A stretch of DNA of 64,000 nucleotides from Paenisporosarcina sp. HGH0030 (GTDB lineage: Bacteria > Bacillota > Bacilli > Bacillales_A > Planococcaceae): assembly GCF_000411295.1 (NCBI RefSeq), contig NZ_KE150422.1:124001-188000 (forward strand). Direction: 5' to 3'. This document shows, piece by piece, positions 50,869-60,023 of this stretch (position 1 is the first letter of the stretch; each line of letters opens with the position of its first letter). The translations under genes were made by a program, and so were the position numbers. The notes under the pieces were generated by a model. It made no database searches. It was given only the letters and a program-made list of their open reading frames with translations, and was not told the DNA's origin.

Positions 50869-51817
50869 CGAGTCATCAAGCCAGTTCCCGCTAAATGCTA
50901 TACCATTGGGGAAACCGAGGATTTTAATTACAGGAGCAAATGGATTTACGGGGAAACACGCATGCCAATACTTTATGAATGAGAACTATCATGTGATTGC
51001 AGTAACGAGAATGGCAACCAATCAAATTTCAAATCGCTTAATAACCTATGAAAAATGTGAACTTACAGATAAACAGGCAGTTAAAATGCTAATCAAAAAA
51101 ACAAAACCCGATTTTCTTCTTCATTTGGCAGGTCAGAACCATGTTGAAGCATCCTGGAGTGACCCACTTGGCTCTCTCGAGGCAAATGTTTTCTCTACTG
51201 CATATTTATTGGAAGCCCTGCGAAATGAAGAATCTGATTGTAGAATTGTAGTTGTTGGATCCTCGCTGGAATTCAATCCTGCCGACTTCTCCGCTCCTCA
51301 CCATCCCTATGCTTTATCGAAAACTCTTCAAACATTGATTGCACAGTCCTGGGAAATGCTTTATGGAATGAATGTTATTATCGCAAAGCCTTCTAATCTT
51401 ATCGGTCCGGGCATTTCTTTCGGGCAATGCTCAATCCTTGCAAAAAAAGTAGTTGAAATGGAATTCACTAATGCCGAAAAAATACTTAAAGTAATTAACT
51501 TACATGCGAGACTCGATTTTTTGGATGTTAGAGATGCTATTTTGGCGTACGATACATTATTTCAAAAAGGTATTCCTGGCAAAATGTATGTAATATCGTC
51601 TGGAAAATACAAGTACTTAAAAGACCTGATAAATACTCTCCGTCTTTATTCTTCTGTTGAATTTGAGATTCAAACATTGGGCAATTACCTTGAAGTAGTT
51701 AAACCTCTTAGACCTAATTCAATCAATAAACTTGGATGGCAACCTAGCATATCATTTGAGGAGTCAATACAGGACATTCTATCGTATTATCGCGATGTTT
51801 CACTTGGTTTTTCATAA
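50855..51817 (+). CDS. NAD-dependent epimerase/dehydratase (GDP-4-keto-6-deoxymannose reductase-like)
   Basis: About 320-residue extended SDR. Cofactor motif RILITGANGFTGKHACQYF near residue 23, LHLAGQNHVEASW, and the active-site Tyr-Lys in HHPYALSKTLQ place it among RMD-like GDP-4-keto-6-deoxymannose reductases or related nucleotide-sugar enzymes. The start is probably the TTG at 50855 with AGGAG eight bases upstream; GTG at 50846 lies inside that site. It follows the epimerase remnant with translational overlap, so both came from a polysaccharide-sugar locus. The exact substrate is not determinable. Confidence 0.78.
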   Translation: MTQNNESSSQFPLNAIPLGKPRILITGANGFTGKHACQYFMNENYHVIAVTRMATNQISNRLITYEKCELTDKQAVKMLIKKTKPDFLLHLAGQNHVEASWSDPLGSLEANVFSTAYLLEALRNEESDCRIVVVGSSLEFNPADFSAPHHPYALSKTLQTLIAQSWEMLYGMNVIIAKPSNLIGPGISFGQCSILAKKVVEMEFTNAEKILKVINLHARLDFLDVRDAILAYDTLFQKGIPGKMYVISSGKYKYLKDLINTLRLYSSVEFEIQTLGNYLEVVKPLRPNSINKLGWQPSISFEESIQDILSYYRDVSLGFS

Positions 51818-52054
51818 CTTTTTTGTAAATATAGCAGGTACTATTATCCTTGTACTCTCTGCTTAATCAAAAGGCTCCGTTTACTTTTACTATTGATTAT
51901 TTATAGAGGGAATCCGCTCCCTTTCGTGAACTACGTAGAAAAGATTAAGGCCAAAGGTTATTTGGTCATGACCATTCCTCCGAAGCTATCGCAGCGAAAA
52001 ATGGTATTTTATACCACTCTGATCTTTTATAATAACTCTACAATAAACGTAAAC

Positions 52055-52083
52055 AAAAGGACAACTCCGAGGAGTTGCCCTTT
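52055..52083 (-). terminator. hemY terminator
   Basis: Stem AGGGCAACTCC with its imperfect complement, a two-base loop and a U-run on the minus strand, ten bases after the hemY stop. The 275 bases between the reductase gene and hemY hold little else, apart from a weak AGGGA/TCCCT hairpin near 51907. Confidence 0.75.
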
Positions 52084-52092
52084 CACATTCAT

Positions 52093-53511
52093 TTATTTAA
52101 CAAACAAGTCATCCAAAACTTCACTGACAGCTGCTTTCCCTTGATCGACACAATCAGGCAGTCCAAGGCCTTCATAAGAACTTCCTGCTAGCTTAATCAT
52201 TGGAAAACGCTCTTGAATCTCTCTTTTCGCTTTAGCAACGCGCTCTTTATGCCCTACCACATATTGGGGAGAAGCATTTCTCCATCGAGTGACGACCGAA
52301 AATAGAGGTTCTTGATCAATGTTAATCGTTTTGCGTAAGTCCGAGAGAACAATTTTTTCAAGTTCGCTGTCTGATAATTCAACCGCAGACTCATCGCCTG
52401 CCCGACCAACAAATCCTCGAAGCAATACATGCCCGTCTGGTGTTGTTGTTGGCCACTTACGATGTGTCCACGTACAGGCAGTGATGGAGTAATCACTGTT
52501 TCTAGACACTAAGAAGCCAGTGCCTTCTTTATCTTGTTTGACTGCTTCTTCTTTAAAAGCCAGTGCAACAGTCGCCACTGAAGTAGCAGGCATCTCCTCG
52601 AAATCAGCCATCAATCCGTGCTCTTCAAATAATGGCAGAGCGGCGAGATGTGGTGTTGCAAAAATCAATTGATCGAGAAGCATTTCTGAATCGTTGTTTA
52701 GGAACAAATTCACTTGTTCCCCAACTCGTTCGAAACGTTCCACACGGACACCCTTCATAACTGAACCTGGTTCAAGCTGTGCTTCAATTGCTTCCACAAC
52801 AGTTTCCAATCCATTTTTGAATGTACGGAAAATACCTTCTTTTGACTTAACAATCGGCTGTTTTGGTGTCGTTTTTTTCGAACCGATTATCAAACTTCGA
52901 TGTTCCTGTTCCAGTTTATAAAACTGGGGAAACGTAGCCTGAAGGCTCATTTTATCAATGTCTCCTGAGTAGATGCCTGATAATAAAGGTTCAATTAAAT
53001 TTTCAACTACTTCACCGCCGAAACGTCTACGTAAGAATTGTCCAACCGACTGATCTCCGTTAACAGAGGACTTAGGTAAAATAAAATCTCCAGCCGCGCG
53101 AAATTTCCCGCTCCATGAGAACAATCCTGAGGTGACGAAAGGCGATATTTGTGTAGGGATGCCCATGACAGACCCTCCAGGAATTGGGTGCAGCCCGTCA
53201 TTGACCAGAATATATGCCTGTCCAGTTGCATTGCTGACAAGTTGGTCACTGATGCCAAGATCCTCGGCTAAAATGCCAAAGCTTTTTTTACGTGCCAAAA
53301 ACGAGTCAGGTCCCCGTTCAATGACAAATCCATCTTTGCGGACTGTTTGGATTTTCCCTCCGAGTCGATGGGAAGCTTCTATCAAAACTACTTCAAGAGG
53401 ATACCCTTTTTCTTTCGCTTCTTTCTGCAAGTAATATGCAGCTGCCAATCCAGTAATTCCCCCACCAACTATCGCTACTTTTCGTTTTCCTTGAGACACA
53501 GTCATCATCAC
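52093..53511 (-). CDS. hemY: HemY/CgoX, coproporphyrinogen III oxidase (FAD)
   Basis: Flavoprotein oxidising coproporphyrinogen III to coproporphyrin III in the Firmicutes coproporphyrin-dependent heme route. 472 residues: FAD site KVAIVGGGITGLAAAYYLQ, SHRLGGKIQTVRKDGFVIERGPDSFLA split over two strands, a central substrate domain, and C-terminal IKLAGSSYEGLGLPDCVDQGKAA. It follows hemH closely (17 bases) in the hemEHY operon. The ribosome binding site is weak; the second or third Met could also serve. Confidence 0.95.
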   Translation of the reverse strand: MMMTVSQGKRKVAIVGGGITGLAAAYYLQKEAKEKGYPLEVVLIEASHRLGGKIQTVRKDGFVIERGPDSFLARKKSFGILAEDLGISDQLVSNATGQAYILVNDGLHPIPGGSVMGIPTQISPFVTSGLFSWSGKFRAAGDFILPKSSVNGDQSVGQFLRRRFGGEVVENLIEPLLSGIYSGDIDKMSLQATFPQFYKLEQEHRSLIIGSKKTTPKQPIVKSKEGIFRTFKNGLETVVEAIEAQLEPGSVMKGVRVERFERVGEQVNLFLNNDSEMLLDQLIFATPHLAALPLFEEHGLMADFEEMPATSVATVALAFKEEAVKQDKEGTGFLVSRNSDYSITACTWTHRKWPTTTPDGHVLLRGFVGRAGDESAVELSDSELEKIVLSDLRKTINIDQEPLFSVVTRWRNASPQYVVGHKERVAKAKREIQERFPMIKLAGSSYEGLGLPDCVDQGKAAVSEVLDDLFVK

Positions 53512-53528
53512 TTTCGATTTCAGTTTCC

Positions 53529-54464
53529 TTATTTTTTATCTAAATGTTTCAATACAACATCGGACATAGCATCAATAAATAATGGTTGTGTGTTAGGCAT
53601 TTCAGGTCGGTAGTAATTGGCACCGATTTCATCAGTCACCACTTTACACTCATAATCATTGTCGAATAACACTTCTAAATGATCTGCGACAAACCCTACT
53701 GGCGTATAGACAAATGTAGAATAGCCTTTTTGTTCGTGCAATTCATGAGTAAGGTCTTGAACGTCTGGTCCAATCCAAGGTTCTGGCGTTTGACCAGCAC
53801 TTTGCCATCCGACTTCGTAGTTTTCAATACCAGCTGATTGCGCGATTAAGTTGGCCGTTTCTTTTAATTGATCTGGATATGGATCGCCATTTGCGATAAT
53901 TTTTTCAGGTAATGAGTGTGCAGAAACGATTAAACAAGCTTTTTCACGTTGTTCTGCCGACATCGAATTGAAAGTTTCGGAAACCTTTTCAGACCAATAC
54001 TGAATGAATTTTGGTTCATCGTACCAACTCTCTACTGAAGTGATCTGTAGACTACCTAATTTTTCAGCAGTTTCTTGTACGCGCCCGTTATACGACTTAA
54101 TCGAGAATGTTGAGAAATGAGGTGCAAGTACAATGGAAACCGCTTCTGTGATTCCATCCTTATGCATTTGCTCCACGGCATCTTCAACAAACGGTTCAAT
54201 ATGTTTTAACCCAATGTATAATTTGAATTCAATCTCGTCTTGAACGGCATTCAAACGGTCACGAAGTGCAGTCGCTTGGTCGTCTGTAATTTTTGCCAAA
54301 GGAGAAATCCCACCGATTGCACGATAGCGGTCTCTTAAATCGATAAGAGCTTCTGGGCTTGGCGGACGACCATGACGAATATGTGTATAATAACGCTCTA
54401 AATCTTCTTCTTTATAGGGCGTACCGTAAGCCATCACAAGCAGTCCCATTGTTTTTTTAGTCAA
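53529..54464 (-). CDS. hemH: HemH/CpfC, coproporphyrin ferrochelatase
   Basis: Inserts Fe(II) into coproporphyrin III. About 311 residues. The N-terminus ([31 protein letters not shown]) and the metal-binding His in [10 protein letters not shown] are typical, as is [18 protein letters not shown] near residue 220. I chose the TTG at 54464 with GAGGTGA upstream, which gives the usual family start; the ATG at 54482 would place that site inside the gene. Middle gene of the hemEHY group. Confidence 0.95.
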   Translation of the reverse strand: MTKKTMGLLVMAYGTPYKEEDLERYYTHIRHGRPPSPEALIDLRDRYRAIGGISPLAKITDDQATALRDRLNAVQDEIEFKLYIGLKHIEPFVEDAVEQMHKDGITEAVSIVLAPHFSTFSIKSYNGRVQETAEKLGSLQITSVESWYDEPKFIQYWSEKVSETFNSMSAEQREKACLIVSAHSLPEKIIANGDPYPDQLKETANLIAQSAGIENYEVGWQSAGQTPEPWIGPDVQDLTHELHEQKGYSTFVYTPVGFVADHLEVLFDNDYECKVVTDEIGANYYRPEMPNTQPLFIDAMSDVVLKHLDKK

Positions 54465-54537
54465 CTTGATCACCTCGTTCATTAATTTACAATCTTCATT
54501 TTGCTAGGTTCAATTTCATTGCGCGAACATGTAAGCC

Positions 54538-55587
54538 TTATGAATGTGCTTTGATTTGTGCACGGCTGTATTCATGGACAAATGACGTCAATCGTTTTAA
54601 TGTATCTGGATTTACTTCAGGGAATACGCCATGTCCTAAATTGAAAATGTGTGAAGGATGAGCGATTCCTTGATCGATGATTTCTTTAGCACGTTCTTCA
54701 ATGACAGACCAATCTGCCAACAAAAGAGATGGGTCCAAGTTTCCTTGAAGCGTTTTTGTTAAGCCCATTGCTCGAGCTTCTTTGATTGATAAGCGCCAGT
54801 CTAGACCTATTACGTCCACCGGCAGATCATGCCACTCTTTTGCTAAATGACTTGCACCAACACCAAATGTCGTTACAGGTACACCTTGTTCTTTAATAGC
54901 AGTAAAAATTCGTGTCATTACCGGTTTGATGAAAATACGGTAATCTTCAATATTCAATGCGCCAACCCATGAATCAAAAATTTGAATGGCTTTAGCACCA
55001 GCATCGATTTGTGCTTTAGTATAAATGATAATCATATCAGCAAGCTTGTCCATTAATGCAAACCACGCTTGAGGCTCAGAAACCATGAATGCTTTCGTTT
55101 TGTTGTAATTTTTAGAAGGACCGCCTTCAATCATGTAACTTGCAAGCGTGAACGGAGCTCCAGAGAAACCGATTAACGGAACATCCAGTTGTTCTTCAGT
55201 CAAAATTTTGATGGTTTCAAGAACAAATGGGATGTGATCTTGAGGCGAAAGTTCACCAAGTTTTTCTACATCTTGCACTGTTCGAATCGGATTAGAAATA
55301 ACAGGACCCACGCCTGATTTGATTTTCACATCAACGCCGATTCCAGGAAGTGGTGTCACGATATCTTTATATAAAATCGCGGCATCCACATTGTAATTTT
55401 CAACCGGTAAGCGTGTGACGTATGCACAAAGTTCTGGTTGATGCGTGATTTCTTCTAAAGAATATTTTTCTTTAATTTTGCGATATTCCGGTTGTGAACG
55501 TCCTGCTTGACGCATATACCATACAGGTGTGTAATCTACTTTCTCGCCTCTCGCTGCGCGTAAAAAAGTGTCGTTAATCTGTCTCAT
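54538..55587 (-). CDS. hemE: HemE, uroporphyrinogen decarboxylase
   Basis: Decarboxylates uroporphyrinogen III to coproporphyrinogen III. 349-residue TIM barrel with the signatures [16 protein letters not shown] at residues 21-36, the substrate Asp in [16 protein letters not shown], and [17 protein letters not shown]. The C-terminal [11 protein letters not shown] motif is also conserved. It is the first gene of the hem operon on this strand, divergent from hmoB. Confidence 0.97.
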   Translation of the reverse strand: MRQINDTFLRAARGEKVDYTPVWYMRQAGRSQPEYRKIKEKYSLEEITHQPELCAYVTRLPVENYNVDAAILYKDIVTPLPGIGVDVKIKSGVGPVISNPIRTVQDVEKLGELSPQDHIPFVLETIKILTEEQLDVPLIGFSGAPFTLASYMIEGGPSKNYNKTKAFMVSEPQAWFALMDKLADMIIIYTKAQIDAGAKAIQIFDSWVGALNIEDYRIFIKPVMTRIFTAIKEQGVPVTTFGVGASHLAKEWHDLPVDVIGLDWRLSIKEARAMGLTKTLQGNLDPSLLLADWSVIEERAKEIIDQGIAHPSHIFNLGHGVFPEVNPDTLKRLTSFVHEYSRAQIKAHS

Positions 55588-55799
55588 GAATTGCCTTCCT
55601 GCCTTTCAACATTACATATTTGGGGTCGTCCTTGTTATATTCGTTCTAAATATAGACGTTCTCTACACTATTGTATAGATTTCAAGTGCAATTGTCATAG
55701 AATTGTCTTGATTCAACGACACTCTTTTGACAAAGTGTTGTTTTGAGCACTTTTAACTGGGGAAGATTATAATGTACATATAGAATGGAGGGATTTTGA

Positions 55800-56312
55800 G
55801 TGAATATTTATTTGACGTCAGGTACACCTGAATTCATGAATTCTTTAAAGGAAAAACATGCAGGAGAAAAGATGGTCGTCCTACACGGACAAGGAAATGC
55901 AGTGCTACTTCATGAAACAAGTGGCAAAACAGTTTTTCAAACACCGCGTAAGTATGAAGTCATCGACTCTTCAGGTGAATTAAGTGACCAGGGCTACTTC
56001 GTTTTCAACAATATCCCAGTAACGGAAGAAGGTCGCCCGATTTTTGAACACCGATTCACAAATCGTCCGCGTGCTATTGAAAATGAGCCAGGATTTATTG
56101 CAATCCGCGTATTGCGTCCAGTCGGTTCGGACACATACATCATTTTGACGGAATGGACTGGTGCAGGCTCATTCGAAGCTTGGCAGAATTCACAAGCTTA
56201 TAACAAGGCACATGAAAAACGCGGTACCGATGAAGGCATCGACAAACGTCCAAATATCTTCTCAAGTGCTTCTTATGTTACAACTTATAAAACTGCAAAA
56301 AAGACAGACTAA
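55800..56312 (+). CDS. hmoB: HmoB-like heme monooxygenase
   Basis: 170-residue protein with an antibiotic-biosynthesis-monooxygenase (ABM) fold in the second half: FIAIRVLRPVGSDTYIILTEWTGAGSFEAWQNSQAYNKAHEKR. B. subtilis HmoB (YhgC) degrades heme to biliverdin-like products, and it lies beside the hem genes there too. The start is GTG with GGAGGG seven bases upstream. It is divergent from hemE, so heme synthesis and turnover are adjacent. Whether this protein is active on heme or serves as a heme-sensing chaperone is unknown. Confidence 0.82.
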   Translation: MNIYLTSGTPEFMNSLKEKHAGEKMVVLHGQGNAVLLHETSGKTVFQTPRKYEVIDSSGELSDQGYFVFNNIPVTEEGRPIFEHRFTNRPRAIENEPGFIAIRVLRPVGSDTYIILTEWTGAGSFEAWQNSQAYNKAHEKRGTDEGIDKRPNIFSSASYVTTYKTAKKTD

Positions 56313-56326
56313 GCTTAATAATATTG

Positions 56327-56360
56327 AAAAGCGCCTATTCCCAAGGGAACGGCGCTTTTT
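56327..56360 (+). terminator. hmoB terminator
   Basis: GC-rich stem AAAAGCGCC paired with GGCGCTTTT, plus TTCCC/GGGAA inside, with a T-run, 15 bases after the stop codon. Confidence 0.85.
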
Positions 56361-56401
56361 TGATGGCTATGGATTTCTTAATAATAATTTCGTGAAATTT
56401 T

Positions 56402-56462
56402 TATCGCTCAAATTAGAGGATTTATCAATCAAACTAGAAATTTATCGCTCAAACTCGGTTCA
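56402..56462. repeat. Tandem repeat of about 21 bp, three units
   Basis: TATCGCTCAAA-type units start at 56402, 56423 and 56443, so the period is 21 and then 20 bases. The middle unit is diverged (TATCAATCAAA). It lies between the hmoB terminator and the convergent Mn catalase gene. Sequence differs from the 45512 array, but the period and intergenic placement are alike. Confidence 0.7.
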
Positions 56463-56498
56463 CAAGCAAGTTAACTTCTTGAGAAATCGTTTAAAACC

Positions 56499-57392
56499 CT
56501 ACATGTTAGCCATTAAACGTTTGGCAATTTGTTGATATTCATCCGGCCCAATTCCTGGCGCGAATTCTTCAGGTAAATCGTCAAGATCCGGAATTGGTCC
56601 ACCTTTAGGAATGCCATCTTGTACAACAAGTGGCTGACCATTACTCGGATTATCGCCTTTCCAGATAGAGCGGATATCTTTATACTGCCCTTCATCATTC
56701 CATGTAAAGAGAACATTTCCTAACCCACGATCTTCAAATTTTACCGCATGATCAAATGACCGATTATCCAGATTCGGTATTGGAAGCATTCTTGTTAAAT
56801 CAACACCAGTGGCCATTTCAATTGCTTTAGCATACGCAAGTACGTGTGTACCGCCTCGTACTAATAGATATCCAATCATTTCTCTCGCTGTTTCGTGACT
56901 CGTCATTTCATAAACGCGCATTTTATGGGTTCTTGCTCCACATTCCAAGAAGAAATTATGCAACAGATCCAGCACTAAGTTTCCGCTAGAAAACACATGG
57001 TCACCGCGCCATGGATTACCCATGGAATCCCCTGCCATCGAAGTTTGGGCGGTTGCTATGAGCGCGTACGTATTTCGTAAATCTTTACCATTCTGCAATG
57101 GTGTCAAATCAGGATCACCTGCAAAGGAAATACCTTTGTTCAAGATATTGATGGTATTGGATACCAGCTCAACATGTCCAAATTCTTCAGCGGTAATACT
57201 TGCGACTAAGTCATAAAATGGTTTAAATTTCGTTTTTTGACGAAAATTGAATGACTGATACATATAGTTATTCAAAGTCGACATTTCTCCGAATTTACCA
57301 CCCAAAAGTTCTTGAACGGCTGCGGCAGCGTTTGCATCGCCATATTCGGGTACAGGCAACTCGATTGCCAGCCTATTTACGCGTTTAAACAT
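56499..57392 (-). CDS. Manganese catalase
   Basis: Di-manganese enzyme decomposing hydrogen peroxide. 297 residues; ferritin-like helices with metal ligands in ELLGGKFGEMSTLNNYMYQ, SITAEEFGHVELV, LECGARTHKMRVYEM and the HETAREM segment. The start is the ATG at 57392, with AGGAG upstream; the frame extends to 57410 without support. It stands apart from the heme-dependent catalases and could protect cells when heme is limiting. A CotJC-type coat protein is related, but the length and ligands favour catalase. Confidence 0.88.
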   Translation of the reverse strand: MFKRVNRLAIELPVPEYGDANAAAAVQELLGGKFGEMSTLNNYMYQSFNFRQKTKFKPFYDLVASITAEEFGHVELVSNTINILNKGISFAGDPDLTPLQNGKDLRNTYALIATAQTSMAGDSMGNPWRGDHVFSSGNLVLDLLHNFFLECGARTHKMRVYEMTSHETAREMIGYLLVRGGTHVLAYAKAIEMATGVDLTRMLPIPNLDNRSFDHAVKFEDRGLGNVLFTWNDEGQYKDIRSIWKGDNPSNGQPLVVQDGIPKGGPIPDLDDLPEEFAPGIGPDEYQQIAKRLMANM

Positions 57393-57482
57393 GGAATCTC
57401 CTTCTCTCAAATTTGATAATTAAACGAATTCGACTCTTCCCGTTTATGTTTATGACTCCCAGTAAGTGAATATGTTCAATTA

Positions 57483-57716
57483 TTATTTATGAGAAGCTGG
57501 AGACACCCAAATAATTTGTTGGATACGAACGTAAAATGGTGTTCCATTTTTTTCTACTACGATATGATCGGGCACAACCTCTTTAAGTACACCTGTGACC
57601 ACACTGTTATTTGATAATTGAACAACAATTTTTCCTCCTACAGCAGATGTTAATGTCTGGTACACAAAAGGATCAAAATTGCTGACAAATTCTACGGACT
57701 GTTGTTGATCATCCAT
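57483..57716 (-). CDS. yuzF: YuzF-like DUF2642 protein
   Basis: 77-residue small Sm-like beta-barrel: VGGKIVVQLSNNSVVTGVLKEVVPDHIVVEKNGTPFYVRIQQIIWV reads as alternating strands with the DUF2642 pattern. B. subtilis YuzF is of unknown function; other DUF2642 members are spore-coat related. AAAGGAGTG precedes the ATG. It lies 90 bases upstream of the Mn catalase gene on the same strand and may be cotranscribed. Confidence 0.75.
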   Translation of the reverse strand: MDDQQQSVEFVSNFDPFVYQTLTSAVGGKIVVQLSNNSVVTGVLKEVVPDHIVVEKNGTPFYVRIQQIIWVSPASHK

Positions 57717-57817
57717 TCATGCCACACTCCTTTCAATCAATACCCATATTGTATGGAAGGACTGTGGCAAAGGTGATATAAAATTTCCAATCCTCGAAAT
57801 TTGAAATGTCCACAGGC

Positions 57818-58294
57818 TTATTCTGACTTCATTTCCCTCATTCGTAATTCTGCCAGATGCTTTAGCTCATTCGAACGGGATTCAATAAATCCTTGCATGT
57901 ACTTTTCCAAAAACAGTTTATCTGCCACGCGCCCAATGATGCCGAATGGTGCATGATAGACAAATGTATCTTTCATCATTGTTCCGTAATGGATTTCCGT
58001 AAATTCGTGCGTATGTGTAAATGATTGAAAAGCTCCTTTAACTTGAACATCTATAAAAAAATTGGGTCTAACCATCTCTATAATTTTGGCAGTTAACCTC
58101 TGTTTCACTCCAAAATGAGTGGCTTCCCAAGTGACACAATCACCTTTTTCAAATAATCCTGTTATTACGCCATCAACTGCCCTTTCATTTGTTTGAGAGG
58201 TAGTTTTCATATGCGCTTCAACGCTTCTGGCAAGATTGAAACACACTTCAATCGGTGCTTTTATGTAAGTAATGTGTATGATAACAGGCATCAT
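57818..58294 (-). CDS. SRPBCC-family (START-like) protein
   Basis: 158-residue ligand-binding helix-grip fold: IHITYIKAPIEVCFNLARSVEAHM at the start and YGTMMKDTFVYHAPFGIIGRVADKLFLEKYMQGFIESRS at the end are typical of SRPBCC/polyketide-cyclase-like proteins. No catalytic residues are evident. GAGGAGTG precedes the start. It begins 27 bases after liaR and may be the last gene of the liaFSR transcript, which would be an unusual addition. Ligand unknown. Confidence 0.78.
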   Translation of the reverse strand: MMPVIIHITYIKAPIEVCFNLARSVEAHMKTTSQTNERAVDGVITGLFEKGDCVTWEATHFGVKQRLTAKIIEMVRPNFFIDVQVKGAFQSFTHTHEFTEIHYGTMMKDTFVYHAPFGIIGRVADKLFLEKYMQGFIESRSNELKHLAELRMREMKSE

Positions 58295-58321
58295 TCGACA
58301 CTCCTCAATGTGAAAGTCAGT

Positions 58322-58966
58322 TTATTCTTTCCCGTGCAAGATCCCATTACGATTGGCATAAACAGCCGCTTGAGTGCGGTCGGCACATTCAAGCTTCCCT
58401 AAAATATTGCTCACGTGAGTCTTCACCGTTTTGATGCCAATGAATAACTTTTCCCCAATTTCCTGGTTACTAAGCCCGTCCCCTAGGCACTTTAATACAT
58501 CCAATTCCCGCTCCGTTAAATCATCGTGAAGAAACCGCTCTTTAGGACGCAGCTTTTTCATCATCAAGTCAGTCACTTTAGGGGCAATCGTCGCCTGCCC
58601 TTTAATGGCATCATGAATCGCCTCAGAAATTTTATGGGCCGGCAATGTTTTCAATAAATAGCTGAAAGCCCCTGCTTCTAGCGCTGGAAATACTTGTTCT
58701 TCATCATAATAGCTCGTTAATATCATGATTTTACATGTTGGATGAAAAGTCAGGATTTCTTTTGTGGCTTCGATTCCATTGCCATCTTCCATTAACAAGT
58801 CCATCAGCATCACATCGGGCAGATGTTTTTTAGCTAAGGCGATTCCTTCTTTACCACTTCTCGCTTCTCCAACAACTTCGATTCCAGGTTCTGTCATAAA
58901 ATAAGATACCAATCCCAGTCGGACCATTTCATGATCATCCGTTATGCCAATTCGAATCGGTTTCAT
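58322..58966 (-). CDS. liaR: LiaR/VraR-type NarL-family response regulator
   Basis: 214-residue regulator of the cell-envelope stress response to lipid II antibiotics. Receiver: ITDDHEMVRLG, phospho-Asp in PDVMLMDLLMEDGNG near residue 55, and Lys in the FSYLLKTLPA loop. C-terminal LuxR-type HTH: LTERELDVLKCLGDGLSNQEIG and IKTVKTHVSNILGKL. I chose the ATG at 58966 with AAAGGAGG eight bases upstream. It overlaps liaS by 32 bases. Confidence 0.93.
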   Translation of the reverse strand: MKPIRIGITDDHEMVRLGLVSYFMTEPGIEVVGEARSGKEGIALAKKHLPDVMLMDLLMEDGNGIEATKEILTFHPTCKIMILTSYYDEEQVFPALEAGAFSYLLKTLPAHKISEAIHDAIKGQATIAPKVTDLMMKKLRPKERFLHDDLTERELDVLKCLGDGLSNQEIGEKLFIGIKTVKTHVSNILGKLECADRTQAAVYANRNGILHGKE

Positions 58967-60008
58967 CACGCATACCTCCTTTTAAAGGTTGGCAAGGAAT
59001 CTGGAAAAGCCACTCCGTTCCTTCCCCTTCTTTTGAGTGCAAACGGGCAGTTCCGCCTATTTCTTCACAGCGTTCTCGTATCGTCATCAATCCATATGAT
59101 GTTTGCTTCTTCTTTGCCGAATCAAACCCTCTGCCGTCGTCTCTGATGGTCAATACAAATTGTGAACTACTGAGCTCAGCTAAAATTTTCACATATGTAG
59201 CTTCTGCATGACGAAGACAATTGGCAAGCACTTCCTGCACAATTCTGTACACATGCTCTTCACTTCCTTGAGACAAGCAGGACTCTTCTGGGAATTTAAG
59301 GTCGAATTTAACATCAGTCCTCGTCTCCAACTCTTCGAGTAACTCTGAAAGTGCCACAAAGAGGGTTTTATTTTGTAAATCCATTGGTCTTAAATGAAGC
59401 AATAGAGCTCGCATTTCATTGAGGGTTTTAACGGATAGAACAGATATTTGCTGAATAATGGATACAGCTCGTTCAGGATTTTGTAGAACTGTTCTCTCTG
59501 CAGCAGAGGACAGCATCGATAAGGCAAACAATTGCTGACTGACAGCATCATGCAATTCACGTGCAATTTTTTGACGTTCTTCCGTCATTGCAGCTTGTTC
59601 AGCTTGTTTGATCATCATGACATTCTGATCCACTAGACGTTGTAAAGTTCTTAATTGGACATTCATTTGTTCTGCCAACTCATTAAAACCTTCTTCGAGC
59701 AACCCAAGCTCGTCATTTCCTTGAACTGGAAGGCGGGTACGGTATTTGCCGTTTTGCAACATACCAAAACCGGCCAGTAGATCGCGGTGGCGACTTGATA
59801 AATGATTGTCCCTTCGATATCCCCGGATCATTTCGTACGTAGCGATTACTATAAAAACGATGATGGGCACTACAATAGAACCTTTTATAGTAATAAATGT
59901 GTACGGAATGAAATAAACATATAGTTGAAGAATAGCGAATAGGAAAATGGAGACATCACGTGCAAGCCGCCAGCCTTGTTTAATGGATTCAACATGAAAT
60001 GACTTCAT
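58935..60008 (-). CDS. liaS: LiaS/VraS-type sensor histidine kinase
   Basis: 357-residue HisKA_3 kinase. Two N-terminal helices (VSIFLFAILQLYVYFIPYTFI and GSIVVPIIVFIVIATYEMI) flank a tiny loop, then a HAMP-like segment (YRTRLPVQGNDELGLLEEGFNELAEQM). The phosphoacceptor box is EERQKIARELHDAVSQQLFAL, and the ATP-binding part has RDDGRGFD and YGLMTIRERCEEIGG. It lacks an extracellular sensing domain, so it depends on LiaF. GGAAGG precedes the ATG. Confidence 0.93.
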   Translation of the reverse strand: MKSFHVESIKQGWRLARDVSIFLFAILQLYVYFIPYTFITIKGSIVVPIIVFIVIATYEMIRGYRRDNHLSSRHRDLLAGFGMLQNGKYRTRLPVQGNDELGLLEEGFNELAEQMNVQLRTLQRLVDQNVMMIKQAEQAAMTEERQKIARELHDAVSQQLFALSMLSSAAERTVLQNPERAVSIIQQISVLSVKTLNEMRALLLHLRPMDLQNKTLFVALSELLEELETRTDVKFDLKFPEESCLSQGSEEHVYRIVQEVLANCLRHAEATYVKILAELSSSQFVLTIRDDGRGFDSAKKKQTSYGLMTIRERCEEIGGTARLHSKEGEGTEWLFQIPCQPLKGGMRDETDSNWHNG

Positions 60009-60023
60009 TCCTACTCTTCCTTC

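Noticed and set aside
51893-52144. 83-codon plus-strand frame before hemY
   Set aside because: It has no RBS, runs into the hemY terminator and gene, and has no recognisable product.
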